From Helicobacter hepaticus ATCC 51449 (lineage in GTDB: Bacteria; Campylobacterota; Campylobacteria; Campylobacterales; Helicobacteraceae), in NCBI RefSeq assembly GCF_000007905.1, contig NC_004917.1:1550001-1614000 (forward strand): 64,000 nucleotides of DNA, written 5' to 3'. The notes beneath the pieces were generated by a model that worked only from the letters and a program-made list of their open reading frames with translations, made no database searches and was not told the DNA's origin. Below, piece after piece: positions 1 through 7,236 of this stretch. A program made the position numbers and the translations under genes. Position 1 is the first letter of the stretch. Each line of letters starts with the position of its first letter.

Positions 1-62
1 CTTCTAAGGAAAATATGGCTAAAATACAACAAATCTTAGAAAAATACGAGGTGAAAGAATGA
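1..62 (+). CDS. 3' end of an upstream gene (partial)
   Basis: An open frame enters from the left edge and ends at TGA 60-62, giving about 19 hydrophilic, helix-like residues ending in KYEVKE. Its stop overlaps the next start as ATGA, so the two genes are probably one operon and translationally coupled. The product cannot be identified from so little. In Campylobacter/Helicobacter relatives a similar SDR gene follows dapA, so a DapA C-terminus is a weak guess from context only. Confidence 0.6.
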   Translation, partial: SKENMAKIQQILEKYEVKE

Positions 63-862
63 AAAATGCTCAAGATTCTACAACACATTTTATGAAAGGC
101 AAAACACTTGTTATTAGCGGTGCGACACGAGGTATTGGCAAGGCAATTTTATATAAATTTGCTCAAAATGGTGTAAATGTCGCTTTTACTTATAATAAAA
201 ACGAAGAGGAAGCCCAAAAGATCGCTCAAGATGTTGAAACTAAATATGGCATTAAAGCGAGATTTTATCCACTCAATGTGCTTGAACCAGAACAATATAT
301 AGAATTATTTAAAAAAATTGATGAAGATTTTTCACGCGTAGATTTTTTTGTATCTAATGCGATTATTTATGGCAAAAGTGTAGCGGGTGGATTTGCACCA
401 TTTATGCGACTTAAACCGCGTGGGCTTAATAACATTTATACAGCAACCGTGCTCGCTTTTGTTGTAGGTGCGCAAGAAGCAGCTAAACGTATGAAAGAAG
501 TTGGTGGTGGAGCTATTGTTTCTTTAAGTTCAACAGGGAATCTTGTGTATATGCCAAATTATGCAGGACACGGAAATTCTAAAAATGCGGTAGAAACTAT
601 GGTAAAATATGCAGCGACAGAGCTTGGAGAGTGGGGCATACGTGTAAATGCAGTGAGTGGAGGACCTATTGATACCGATGCGCTCAAAGCATTTCCTGAT
701 TATGCACAAGTAAAGGCTAAGGTGGAGGAAGAATCTCCTCTTAATCGTATGGGAACACCTGAAGATTTAGCAGGAGCAGCATTTTTTCTTTGTGATGAAA
801 CGCAAAGTGCGTGGCTTACAGGACAGACAATCGTTATTGATGGTGGCACAACATTTAAATAA
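59..862 (+). CDS. SDR-family oxidoreductase, FabL-type enoyl-ACP reductase candidate
   Basis: This is a 267-residue short-chain dehydrogenase. A Rossmann glycine motif (GATRGIG, about residues 21-27) binds NAD(P). The C-terminus has the usual SDR ending TGQTIVIDGGTTF. The catalytic Tyr and Lys are spaced Y-x6-K (YAGHGNSK, about 168-175), which is the enoyl-ACP-reductase spacing; ordinary SDRs use Y-x3-K. This points to reduction of enoyl-ACP in fatty acid synthesis rather than a sterol dehydrogenase, although relatives are often labelled HdhA. The start at 59 has GAGGTGAAAGA upstream. The next gene starts in the stop codon (TAATG). Fold call is firm; substrate is inferred. Confidence 0.75.
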   Translation: MKNAQDSTTHFMKGKTLVISGATRGIGKAILYKFAQNGVNVAFTYNKNEEEAQKIAQDVETKYGIKARFYPLNVLEPEQYIELFKKIDEDFSRVDFFVSNAIIYGKSVAGGFAPFMRLKPRGLNNIYTATVLAFVVGAQEAAKRMKEVGGGAIVSLSSTGNLVYMPNYAGHGNSKNAVETMVKYAATELGEWGIRVNAVSGGPIDTDALKAFPDYAQVKAKVEEESPLNRMGTPEDLAGAAFFLCDETQSAWLTGQTIVIDGGTTFK

Positions 863-2229
863 TGTCTTATTTACATTCAATACAGCTTTATTTTATGCGA
901 TTAATGAGGCAAATACGCCTCAGATTTATTTCTATACCTTATACGCATTTTTCTTTTTATAAACCACAGACTTACAAACCAACAATTCTATGGCATTTTA
1001 TATCTTTTATATTTGCATTTTTATATGTGTTACCTTTTTATGCGCAGTGGGTTTTGGAAAGTTATGATAAAGCAATATCACCATTACTTGTTTCATTACT
1101 TGGTTTATTCAGTATTGCAAGTGTGCTTTTTGTTCCTAAAAATCGTCGCTTTGGCGTTGGATTCTTTATTGGAATGCTATGGTTTTATTGGATAAGTTTA
1201 GGACTTAGATATTTTGATATGAGCTTTCTTATTCCTTTAGTTGTAATAGCTTGTGGCATTTTTATGGGTTTTGTATTTTATATTGGTCTATGGTGTGAAT
1301 GTTTGATTGTGCGATTTGCGTTTTTATTACTTTTAAGTTATCTTACACCTTTTGGCTTTGATTGGATTGTGCCAGAGAGTGTATTTGCATATAGCTATAT
1401 TGGTGTGGATAAATTAAGCTTTGCACTCTCAATTCTTGCTCTATGGATTTTATTTAAGTATAAAACTTGGTGGAAGTTAGGAGGAGTGATTTGCCTTGTT
1501 TTTGCACTTGATTTTGGACTTAAGGATTCAAAAATACAGAATCTACCCCCACTTAAAATTAAACTTGCTCAAAGTGCTGTGAGTCAGGATTTTGATTATC
1601 GTATGAGAGAAGCAAAAAGCATATTTAGCGAACATATAAGTGATATACAAAAGGCAATTAATGAAGAATATGATGTGATAATTCTACCCGAGAGTGCATT
1701 TTATGTGCCTTTAGATTCTCAATATTTTCCATATTTTGACTCGCTTTTAGAGATGAGCCATAAAATTGTTATTATTGTGGGGGCATTACGTGAAGAGATA
1801 CACACAGATGGAAGAGCGTCTTATTTCAATAGCACCTATAAATTTGATAAAGGCAAAGTTTCTTTCTACGATAAAGTCCATCTTGTGCCTTTTGGTGAGA
1901 CTCTCCCCTCTTTTTTACTGCCACTTGTAAATACATTTTTTCAAGGCATTGGCGGATTTAGTGCTGGGAAAGATTTTGGATATTTTGATATTGCAGAAAT
2001 AAAATTTAAAAATGCTATTTGTTATGAGGGAAGTAATCGTGGATTCTATGCGGATTATCCACAATATGTGATTGTAACAAGCAATAATGCGTGGTTTGTG
2101 CCAAGCATTGAGCCTATATTACAAAAAAATTTGATGAAGTATTATGCTCGGCTCTATGGCAGTGTAATTTTCCACGCAACAAACCTTTCTCCCGCTGCTA
2201 TAATTACACCTTTTGTTTCTTCTAGGTGA
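862..2229 (+). CDS. lnt: Apolipoprotein N-acyltransferase
   Basis: Lnt is an inner membrane enzyme that N-acylates the diacylglyceryl-cysteine of lipoproteins. The 455-residue product has several N-terminal membrane segments (about residues 45-215) followed by a periplasmic nitrilase-fold domain. The catalytic triad is visible: Glu277 in ILPESAF, Lys338 in FYDKVHLVPFGE and Cys387 in NAICYEG. These motifs and the topology are typical of the family; the length is slightly below that of E. coli Lnt (about 512). The ATG overlaps the preceding stop by one base, so it probably shares that gene's mRNA. In H. pylori, as I recall, lnt sits beside cvpA-lysS-glyA, so its location here differs. Confidence 0.9.
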   Translation: MSYLHSIQLYFMRLMRQIRLRFISIPYTHFSFYKPQTYKPTILWHFISFIFAFLYVLPFYAQWVLESYDKAISPLLVSLLGLFSIASVLFVPKNRRFGVGFFIGMLWFYWISLGLRYFDMSFLIPLVVIACGIFMGFVFYIGLWCECLIVRFAFLLLLSYLTPFGFDWIVPESVFAYSYIGVDKLSFALSILALWILFKYKTWWKLGGVICLVFALDFGLKDSKIQNLPPLKIKLAQSAVSQDFDYRMREAKSIFSEHISDIQKAINEEYDVIILPESAFYVPLDSQYFPYFDSLLEMSHKIVIIVGALREEIHTDGRASYFNSTYKFDKGKVSFYDKVHLVPFGETLPSFLLPLVNTFFQGIGGFSAGKDFGYFDIAEIKFKNAICYEGSNRGFYADYPQYVIVTSNNAWFVPSIEPILQKNLMKYYARLYGSVIFHATNLSPAAIITPFVSSR

Positions 2230-2266
2230 ATGCCGTAGAAAATCACTTAAGAGAAAATATAAAAAA

Positions 2267-2287
2267 CCGATTTTAAGCCGATATTAG
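2267..2287 (+). repeat. Direct repeat upstream of the outer membrane protein promoter
   Basis: Two adjacent near-copies (CCGATTTTAAG at 2267-2277 and CCGATATTAG at 2278-2287) are 11 bases apart, about one helical turn. They lie just upstream of a likely -10 element. The arrangement would suit a regulator binding one face of the helix, but no regulator is identified. Confidence 0.4.
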
Positions 2288-2294
2288 TTTATTA

Positions 2295-2303
2295 TGGTAT
2301 CAT
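2295..2303 (+). promoter_or_regulatory. Extended -10 promoter for the outer membrane protein at 2335
   Basis: TGG-TATCAT at 2295-2303 is a TGn-extended -10 of the vegetative sigma factor. Helicobacter promoters often lack a clear -35, and none is obvious here. The predicted start near 2310 leaves a leader of about 25 bases containing the Shine-Dalgarno AAAGGAG. Confidence 0.45.
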
Positions 2304-2334
2304 AGGCAGTTTAAACCATAAAAGGAGTTATACA

Positions 2335-3096
2335 ATGGTAAAAAAAATGTTTTTAATGTTTGTATTGGCTGGAAGTGTGGTGTTAGGTGCACCATCAAAT
2401 AATCAAAAATCGCTTGGTGATGCGAAAAAACAACTTTTAGGGAATTTTGCAAGTGGCTCTATTCTCAGTGGTTCTAATAAAGCGGGAAATGTAGCGCGTT
2501 GGTATCTATTCAACGAAGGACATTTGGGATATTCATATTCAAGCATTGGTGATTTAAATTTACATTCTGCAGATATTGGTTATTCAGTATATATTACTGC
2601 TATTAAGTCTGCAAGCGGTTTGCGTCCTTATATTGGGACAGAGATTACTGCACCTATATATTTAAAATTCACAGGAAACTCAAACGCATTTGTAGATGGT
2701 GTTGCTAATGGTTTGCCCGGTGGTTCAAAAGTAATGCAAGATATAGGCTTTAATGGCTGGGGTGTGCAAGTACCTGTAATTGTAGGTGTGCAAGCGCGTT
2801 ATTTTTATATTCAAGGTATGGTAGGTTATGCTTATCATAGTTTAAAAGAGCCTTATTTTGTGAGTGATGTGCAAAATGATACTTCTTTAGAACATACTTA
2901 TCACGGGCTTACCTATGGTATTGGAGCGGGAGTTAAGGTATCAAATGTCTTTAGTGTAGGGTTGCGCTATGTAATGGGACAAATGACAAGCTCTTCACGC
3001 ACACCCGGTGCTAGTATCAATGCAAATGCAGTAAGGCCAAAAGATTTTAAAGAAGACTACCAACGTATTTCTTTAATTTTTGGTGTAGTATTTTAA
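2335..3096 (+). CDS. Outer membrane beta-barrel protein
   Basis: The 253-residue product has a signal peptide (MVKKMFLMFVLAGSVVLGA, cleavage about residue 19-20). It is rich in Gly, Tyr and alternating hydrophobic strands and ends in Phe (LIFGVVF), the usual signature of a barrel recognised by the Bam machinery. It resembles the large Helicobacter outer membrane protein families in general style, but I cannot place it in a named subfamily or give it a substrate. It has its own promoter, a strong Shine-Dalgarno (AAAGGAG) and a terminator directly downstream, so it is probably monocistronic. Confidence 0.7.
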   Translation: MVKKMFLMFVLAGSVVLGAPSNNQKSLGDAKKQLLGNFASGSILSGSNKAGNVARWYLFNEGHLGYSYSSIGDLNLHSADIGYSVYITAIKSASGLRPYIGTEITAPIYLKFTGNSNAFVDGVANGLPGGSKVMQDIGFNGWGVQVPVIVGVQARYFYIQGMVGYAYHSLKEPYFVSDVQNDTSLEHTYHGLTYGIGAGVKVSNVFSVGLRYVMGQMTSSSRTPGASINANAVRPKDFKEDYQRISLIFGVVF

Positions 3097-3115
3097 TTTT
3101 TTCTACTCTATAATG

Positions 3116-3166
3116 TGCCACCTTTTAGGGAAATCTTAAATAAATCCTAGAGGGTGGCATTTTTTT
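3116..3166 (+). terminator. Rho-independent terminator after the outer membrane protein
   Basis: TGCCACC (3116-3122) pairs with GGTGGCA (3153-3159), and an inner TAGG/CCTA (3126-3129 with 3146-3149) extends the hairpin. A run of T follows immediately (3160-3166). Confidence 0.8.
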
Positions 3167-3200
3167 GCTTAAATTTGGAGGAAATCTTCAAAGGTAATAT

Positions 3201-4865
3201 ATGTCTCAACAGCATTTTAATATTGATTCTGCTATACAAATGGCGTATCAGCTTTATGAATCAAAGTCTTATCATCAATGTGCGGATATATGCATTCAGA
3301 TTCTAAGTATAGACTGCACAAGGGCAGATATATGGAATCTCGCAGGTATTGTTGCACTTGAACTCAAAATATATGAGAGAGCAATAGAATATTTTACTCA
3401 AGCTAGTAAATACGAGCCTAAACAGGTTAATCACAAGCTTAATCTTGCTGAAGCTTATCGCCGCAGTGGGAATCCTAAACATTGTATTGAAGAGCTAGAA
3501 GCAAGTTTGTTGCAAGAGAGCACTTTAGAGCATAATTCAACTTTTCATTTTAATCTTGCCAAAGCTTATTCGGATTTAGAAGATTCTCAAAATTCAATAA
3601 AACATTATGCGATTGCCATTAAACTTGACCCTAATGATTTGGGTGCTATGTTTAATCTTGCAAATGCACAAGTAAGTATCAAACAATTTGGTGAAGCGAT
3701 AGAATTGTATTTGAGTGCGTTGAATAGAGGCTACTTAGATGCAGGTGTGAATCTTGCACATACTTATGTGCAAATTGGGCTTTTTAGTAAAGCCCTTGAG
3801 GTTTATGCGGCGATTTATCAATATTATAAAAATGATGCGGATTTTTTATTTAATTATGCTAATGCTCTTAATTATGCCAACGCAGATATGCAGCTTACCC
3901 AAACGCTTTATCAGCAAGCCATAGCACTTAATCCTGCAAAGGTGGAATATTGCATTAATTATGCGCATTTTTTGTTACGTCATTTGCACTTTGAGCAAGG
4001 TTTTAGAATCTATGAAGAGCGTAAAAAGTTACCGCAGATGTTACCACAAGGAATAAATAATATATGGCAATATAACTTAGAATCCAAAGGGGCACAGCAG
4101 TTTGAGGGTAAAAAGGTGCTTGTATATCACGAGCAGGGACTTGGAGATTCTATAATGTTTGCACGATTTTTACCCTTGCTTCAAAAATATGCCCAAAATG
4201 TAAGCGTCATCGTTCAGCAGCCACTTTTAAAGTTTTTTCAAATGTTAGAGATTCCTAGTGTATCCCATAGAGATGAGGGGATGGATTTTGATGTGGCGAT
4301 TTCACTTTTATCTTTGCCACTTGCACTTGGAGTAAGTAACATACAAGATTTGCACTTTACACCTTTTATGATGCAAAGTCAAGATAGACATCAGTTAGAA
4401 AGTGAGAATAAAAAGGTAAGAAAAATTGGAATTTGCTTTAGCACAGATTCAGAGTTTCCTGAAGCAGCAAATAAAAATATACCACTTGAGGTGCTTATGA
4501 GTGCTTTAGAAGGATATAAAAAAAATCATAATATAGAGATTTATTCACTCAATAAAGCACAACACGATACAGATGGATTAGGCAAATATGGTATTAATCA
4601 GTTGCCTATGGAGGATTTTGTTGATACATTTCATATTATTAAAGATATGGATATGGTGATTAGTATTGATACAGCCGTAGCACATTTGAGCGCAAGTGTG
4701 GGCAAACACACCATAGTGCTTTTAAATAAACGTTATGATTGGCGTTGGGGCAATGGCATCTTTACTCCGTGGTATGAAGATGTGGTATGTATGACACAAA
4801 GCAAAATGAACGATTGGAGCGATGTAGCACAAAATTTAAAAGCATATCTCAAAGCGTGGATTTAA
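3201..4865 (+). CDS. TPR-repeat protein with GT9/heptosyltransferase-like C-terminal domain
   Basis: The 554-residue product has two parts. Residues about 10-290 are tandem tetratricopeptide repeats (units such as AGIVALELKIYERAIEYF, with Ala/Leu/Tyr spacing), a protein-binding helical scaffold. Residues about 300-554 look like a GT-B glycosyltransferase of the heptosyltransferase type: HEQGLGDSIMFARFLPLL near the start of that domain and VISIDTAVAHLSASVGK near the donor site. It has no signal peptide, so it is probably cytoplasmic. Family 9-like domains fused to TPRs are usually implicated in LPS or surface glycan assembly; the substrate is unknown. It stands alone, converging on the symporter gene. 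Confidence 0.7.
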   Translation: MSQQHFNIDSAIQMAYQLYESKSYHQCADICIQILSIDCTRADIWNLAGIVALELKIYERAIEYFTQASKYEPKQVNHKLNLAEAYRRSGNPKHCIEELEASLLQESTLEHNSTFHFNLAKAYSDLEDSQNSIKHYAIAIKLDPNDLGAMFNLANAQVSIKQFGEAIELYLSALNRGYLDAGVNLAHTYVQIGLFSKALEVYAAIYQYYKNDADFLFNYANALNYANADMQLTQTLYQQAIALNPAKVEYCINYAHFLLRHLHFEQGFRIYEERKKLPQMLPQGINNIWQYNLESKGAQQFEGKKVLVYHEQGLGDSIMFARFLPLLQKYAQNVSVIVQQPLLKFFQMLEIPSVSHRDEGMDFDVAISLLSLPLALGVSNIQDLHFTPFMMQSQDRHQLESENKKVRKIGICFSTDSEFPEAANKNIPLEVLMSALEGYKKNHNIEIYSLNKAQHDTDGLGKYGINQLPMEDFVDTFHIIKDMDMVISIDTAVAHLSASVGKHTIVLLNKRYDWRWGNGIFTPWYEDVVCMTQSKMNDWSDVAQNLKAYLKAWI

Positions 4866-4869
4866 GGCA

Positions 4870-4893
4870 TAGATTCTAAATTTATAGAATCTA
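4870..4893. terminator. Shared hairpin between convergent genes
   Basis: TAGATTCTA (4870-4878) and TAGAATCTA (4885-4893) form a perfect 9-bp stem around a 6-base loop. The right arm contains the stop codon of the minus-strand symporter. T-rich flanking sequence is weak on both strands, so this may be a bidirectional terminator or an mRNA end stabiliser. Confidence 0.45.
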
Positions 4894-6297
4894 CTTCCAA
4901 AATTCAGTATTGTAAATACCTACATCAGCAGCTTTAAATGTTGGATTTTTTCCTTCTTTGCGTTGTTTTTCATAATCTTTGAGCACTCTAATAGCGATAT
5001 TACTTAAAAGTAAAATGGCAATGATATTAACACTTGCCATAAAGCCCATAAAAATATCAGCCAAATCCCACGCAAGCTGCAGATTAAGCTGTGCACCAAT
5101 AAAGACCATTACTACTGCAGAACATCTAAAAATTTGCAAGGCAAGTTTATTGTTTGTGATAAATTTAAAATTTGCCTCTGCATAAAAGTAATTTCCAATG
5201 AGCGAAGTAAAGGCAAACAGCACAATAGCAATACTCACAAAGAATAAGCCAAAAGTGCCAAAGTAGCCTTGCATAACATTTTGCATTAATATCATACCTT
5301 TTAATTCGCTTGTATTGCTTAAATCGGAGCATAATACCATAAAGGCACTTGCCGAACAAATAATGAGTGTGTCAATAAAAACAGAGAGTGTTTGTACCAT
5401 ACCTTGTTTAGCCGGGTGGCTTGTGTGAGCAGCTGCAGCGGCATTGGGTGCAGAACCCATACCTGCTTCATTAGAGAACAATCCACGTTTTATCCCAATA
5501 ACAATTGCACTTCCTGCAAAACCGCTAAAAATGGCTTGAAAATTAAAGGCTTCTTTCAAAATATTGTTAAAAATCATAGGTATTTTTTCTAGATTCATAC
5601 CAATAACGATAAGTGCCACTACAAGATAACCAAAAGCCATAATAGGGACAAGCACTGATGAAATGGTTGCAGAACTTTTGCCACCACCAAAGAAAAAGAA
5701 TGATACAAGAGCAGCCAGGATAAGACCAACAAAAGCAGTAAAGCCCCCCCCCTCGTTAAAAACTTCATTGCCTACAAAAATCTCAAAGGCTGATGTAAGC
5801 GTGTAGGATTGCAAACCATTGAATCCATAAGTAAAACACAAGATAAGTGATATGGCAAAAATAATGCCAAGTGCGCGAGAATGCAAAGCTGTTTCAATGT
5901 AATAAGCAGGACCACCTTTGTAGCGATGCTCCCCATCTTTGCGTTTATACACTTGAGCAAGAGTAGATTCTATAAATGCGCTTGCCCCTCCTACAAGTGC
6001 AGTTACCCACATCCAAAACAACGCACCAACACCACCGCTTACAATAGCGATTGACACTCCTACAATATTGCCAATGCCTACGCGTGAAGCAGTGGAAATC
6101 ATCAGTGCGCCAAAAGGTGAAATATGTTTTTGATGACTGCGTTCATTAAGCACCATAAAAGCATCTTTGAGAAAACGAAGTTGAATAAAACGTGTGCGAA
6201 TACTAAGATATAAACCACAAGCAATCAAAGCAAAAACGAGCCAATAAGTATATAAAAACCCATTTGTGCTATCAATTATATTGTGTAAAATGTCCAT
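4891..6297 (-). CDS. Alanine/glycine:cation symporter (AGCS family)
   Basis: This 468-residue integral membrane protein has about 10-11 hydrophobic helices and the AGCS signatures: SRVGIGNIVGVSIAI near residues 71-85, the GGPAYYIE motif near 128-135 and GIKRGLFSNEAGMGSAPNAAAAA near 268-290. Members import alanine or glycine with Na+ or H+. Start and length are normal for the family. The unusual point is a run of nine G on the coding strand (5744-5752), encoding Gly-Gly-Gly in a loop near residue 183; slippage there would truncate the protein in the middle. It is probably monocistronic. Confidence 0.88.
   Translation of the reverse strand: MDILHNIIDSTNGFLYTYWLVFALIACGLYLSIRTRFIQLRFLKDAFMVLNERSHQKHISPFGALMISTASRVGIGNIVGVSIAIVSGGVGALFWMWVTALVGGASAFIESTLAQVYKRKDGEHRYKGGPAYYIETALHSRALGIIFAISLILCFTYGFNGLQSYTLTSAFEIFVGNEVFNEGGGFTAFVGLILAALVSFFFFGGGKSSATISSVLVPIMAFGYLVVALIVIGMNLEKIPMIFNNILKEAFNFQAIFSGFAGSAIVIGIKRGLFSNEAGMGSAPNAAAAAHTSHPAKQGMVQTLSVFIDTLIICSASAFMVLCSDLSNTSELKGMILMQNVMQGYFGTFGLFFVSIAIVLFAFTSLIGNYFYAEANFKFITNNKLALQIFRCSAVVMVFIGAQLNLQLAWDLADIFMGFMASVNIIAILLLSNIAIRVLKDYEKQRKEGKNPTFKAADVGIYNTEFWK
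5744..5752 (-). repeat. Homopolymer G9 (C9 on the plus strand) inside the symporter gene
   Basis: Nine consecutive C on the plus strand are read as GAG GGG GGG GGC on the coding strand. At the present length the reading frame is open through the symporter. Tracts of this kind are the common substrate of slipped-strand phase variation in Helicobacter and Campylobacter. Confidence 0.8.
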
Positions 6298-6471
6298 TGA
6301 GATTCCTTATTGAGTAAAATAATGAGCATTCTAACAGATAATAAAATAAATTTTGCCTTGAAAATGGACTTAATAGTATAAGATATGGATATAAGTGTTA
6401 CTATTTTACTTTATTAATGAGGAAAATATTTTCAAATGATACAAAATGATACAAAATAGTTAAGATTCTTT

Positions 6472-7098
6472 TTATTTTTTTATAAATAGAGTTGCAACTA
6501 GATCACCAAATTCAAAACATAAAAGCCACCCAAAACATACAAAAAGCACACCACAAATGATATCAATGATGTTAAAAATTTTTGTATTCATATATTGTTT
6601 AGCTACACTTGCGCAAATAATCACAAGTATAAAAGCGCTAAAAAGTGAACACCATAGTGCAATTAAACCTATTCCCATACCCTCATCAATAAAAGGTGTT
6701 ACCAAAAATATGAAAAATAAGATTGCCTTGGGGTTAGAGAGATTGAGGAGTAATCCCTGCATAAATCCATCTTGAGGCATATTATTTTTTTCTATGTTTA
6801 AATCATATGTCAAAGAGGGCGCACTCAATATTAAATAACCCAAATAAAGAAGATAGAATCCACCTATTAAACTAAGAGTAAGTTGTAAGATAGGAGTGTT
6901 TAACCAATGGCTCAAACCTGCGTATATAAGCCCTAAATACAAACACCAGCCGCTTGCAATGCCAAGGAGCACTTTTAATCCTTGAGCCATACCAAATCGC
7001 AAAGTTGTTTTCAAGGTAAGAAGTATATCGGGTCCGGGCGTTATCGCACCAAAAAATCCTATAAGGCACAAAAGGATAATTTTTTCTGTTATTTCCAT
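6472..7098 (-). CDS. LysE/RhtB-family amino acid exporter
   Basis: The 208-residue product has about six transmembrane helices. The family's conserved N-terminal loop GAITPGPDILLTLKTTLRFGMAQGL (about residues 17-41) corresponds to the PGP motif followed by the amphipathic segment. A second signature, NLSNPKAILFFIFLVTPF (about 119-136), is also present. LysE/RhtB proteins export amino acids such as lysine, homoserine or threonine; the specific substrate cannot be read from sequence. The gene is monocistronic and divergent from gyrA. Confidence 0.85.
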   Translation of the reverse strand: MEITEKIILLCLIGFFGAITPGPDILLTLKTTLRFGMAQGLKVLLGIASGWCLYLGLIYAGLSHWLNTPILQLTLSLIGGFYLLYLGYLILSAPSLTYDLNIEKNNMPQDGFMQGLLLNLSNPKAILFFIFLVTPFIDEGMGIGLIALWCSLFSAFILVIICASVAKQYMNTKIFNIIDIICGVLFVCFGWLLCFEFGDLVATLFIKK

Positions 7099-7236
7099 AT
7101 TTGATTAAGTTTCTCACTTTTTGTATTTAAAGATAATATGCCAAAGAAGAATTATATAACGCTTTTACTTAAGAAGTAAGCCTATTTTTAGTGAATTTGG
7201 GCTAAAATAGCGCTAAAACCTAGATTGGGAGAGACA

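Noticed and set aside
2260-2284. Possible sigma-28 promoter (TAAA ... GCCGATAT) before the outer membrane protein
   Set aside because: Spacing is 13 bases, two short of consensus, and the GCCGAT words are better explained as the 11-base direct repeat next to an extended -10.
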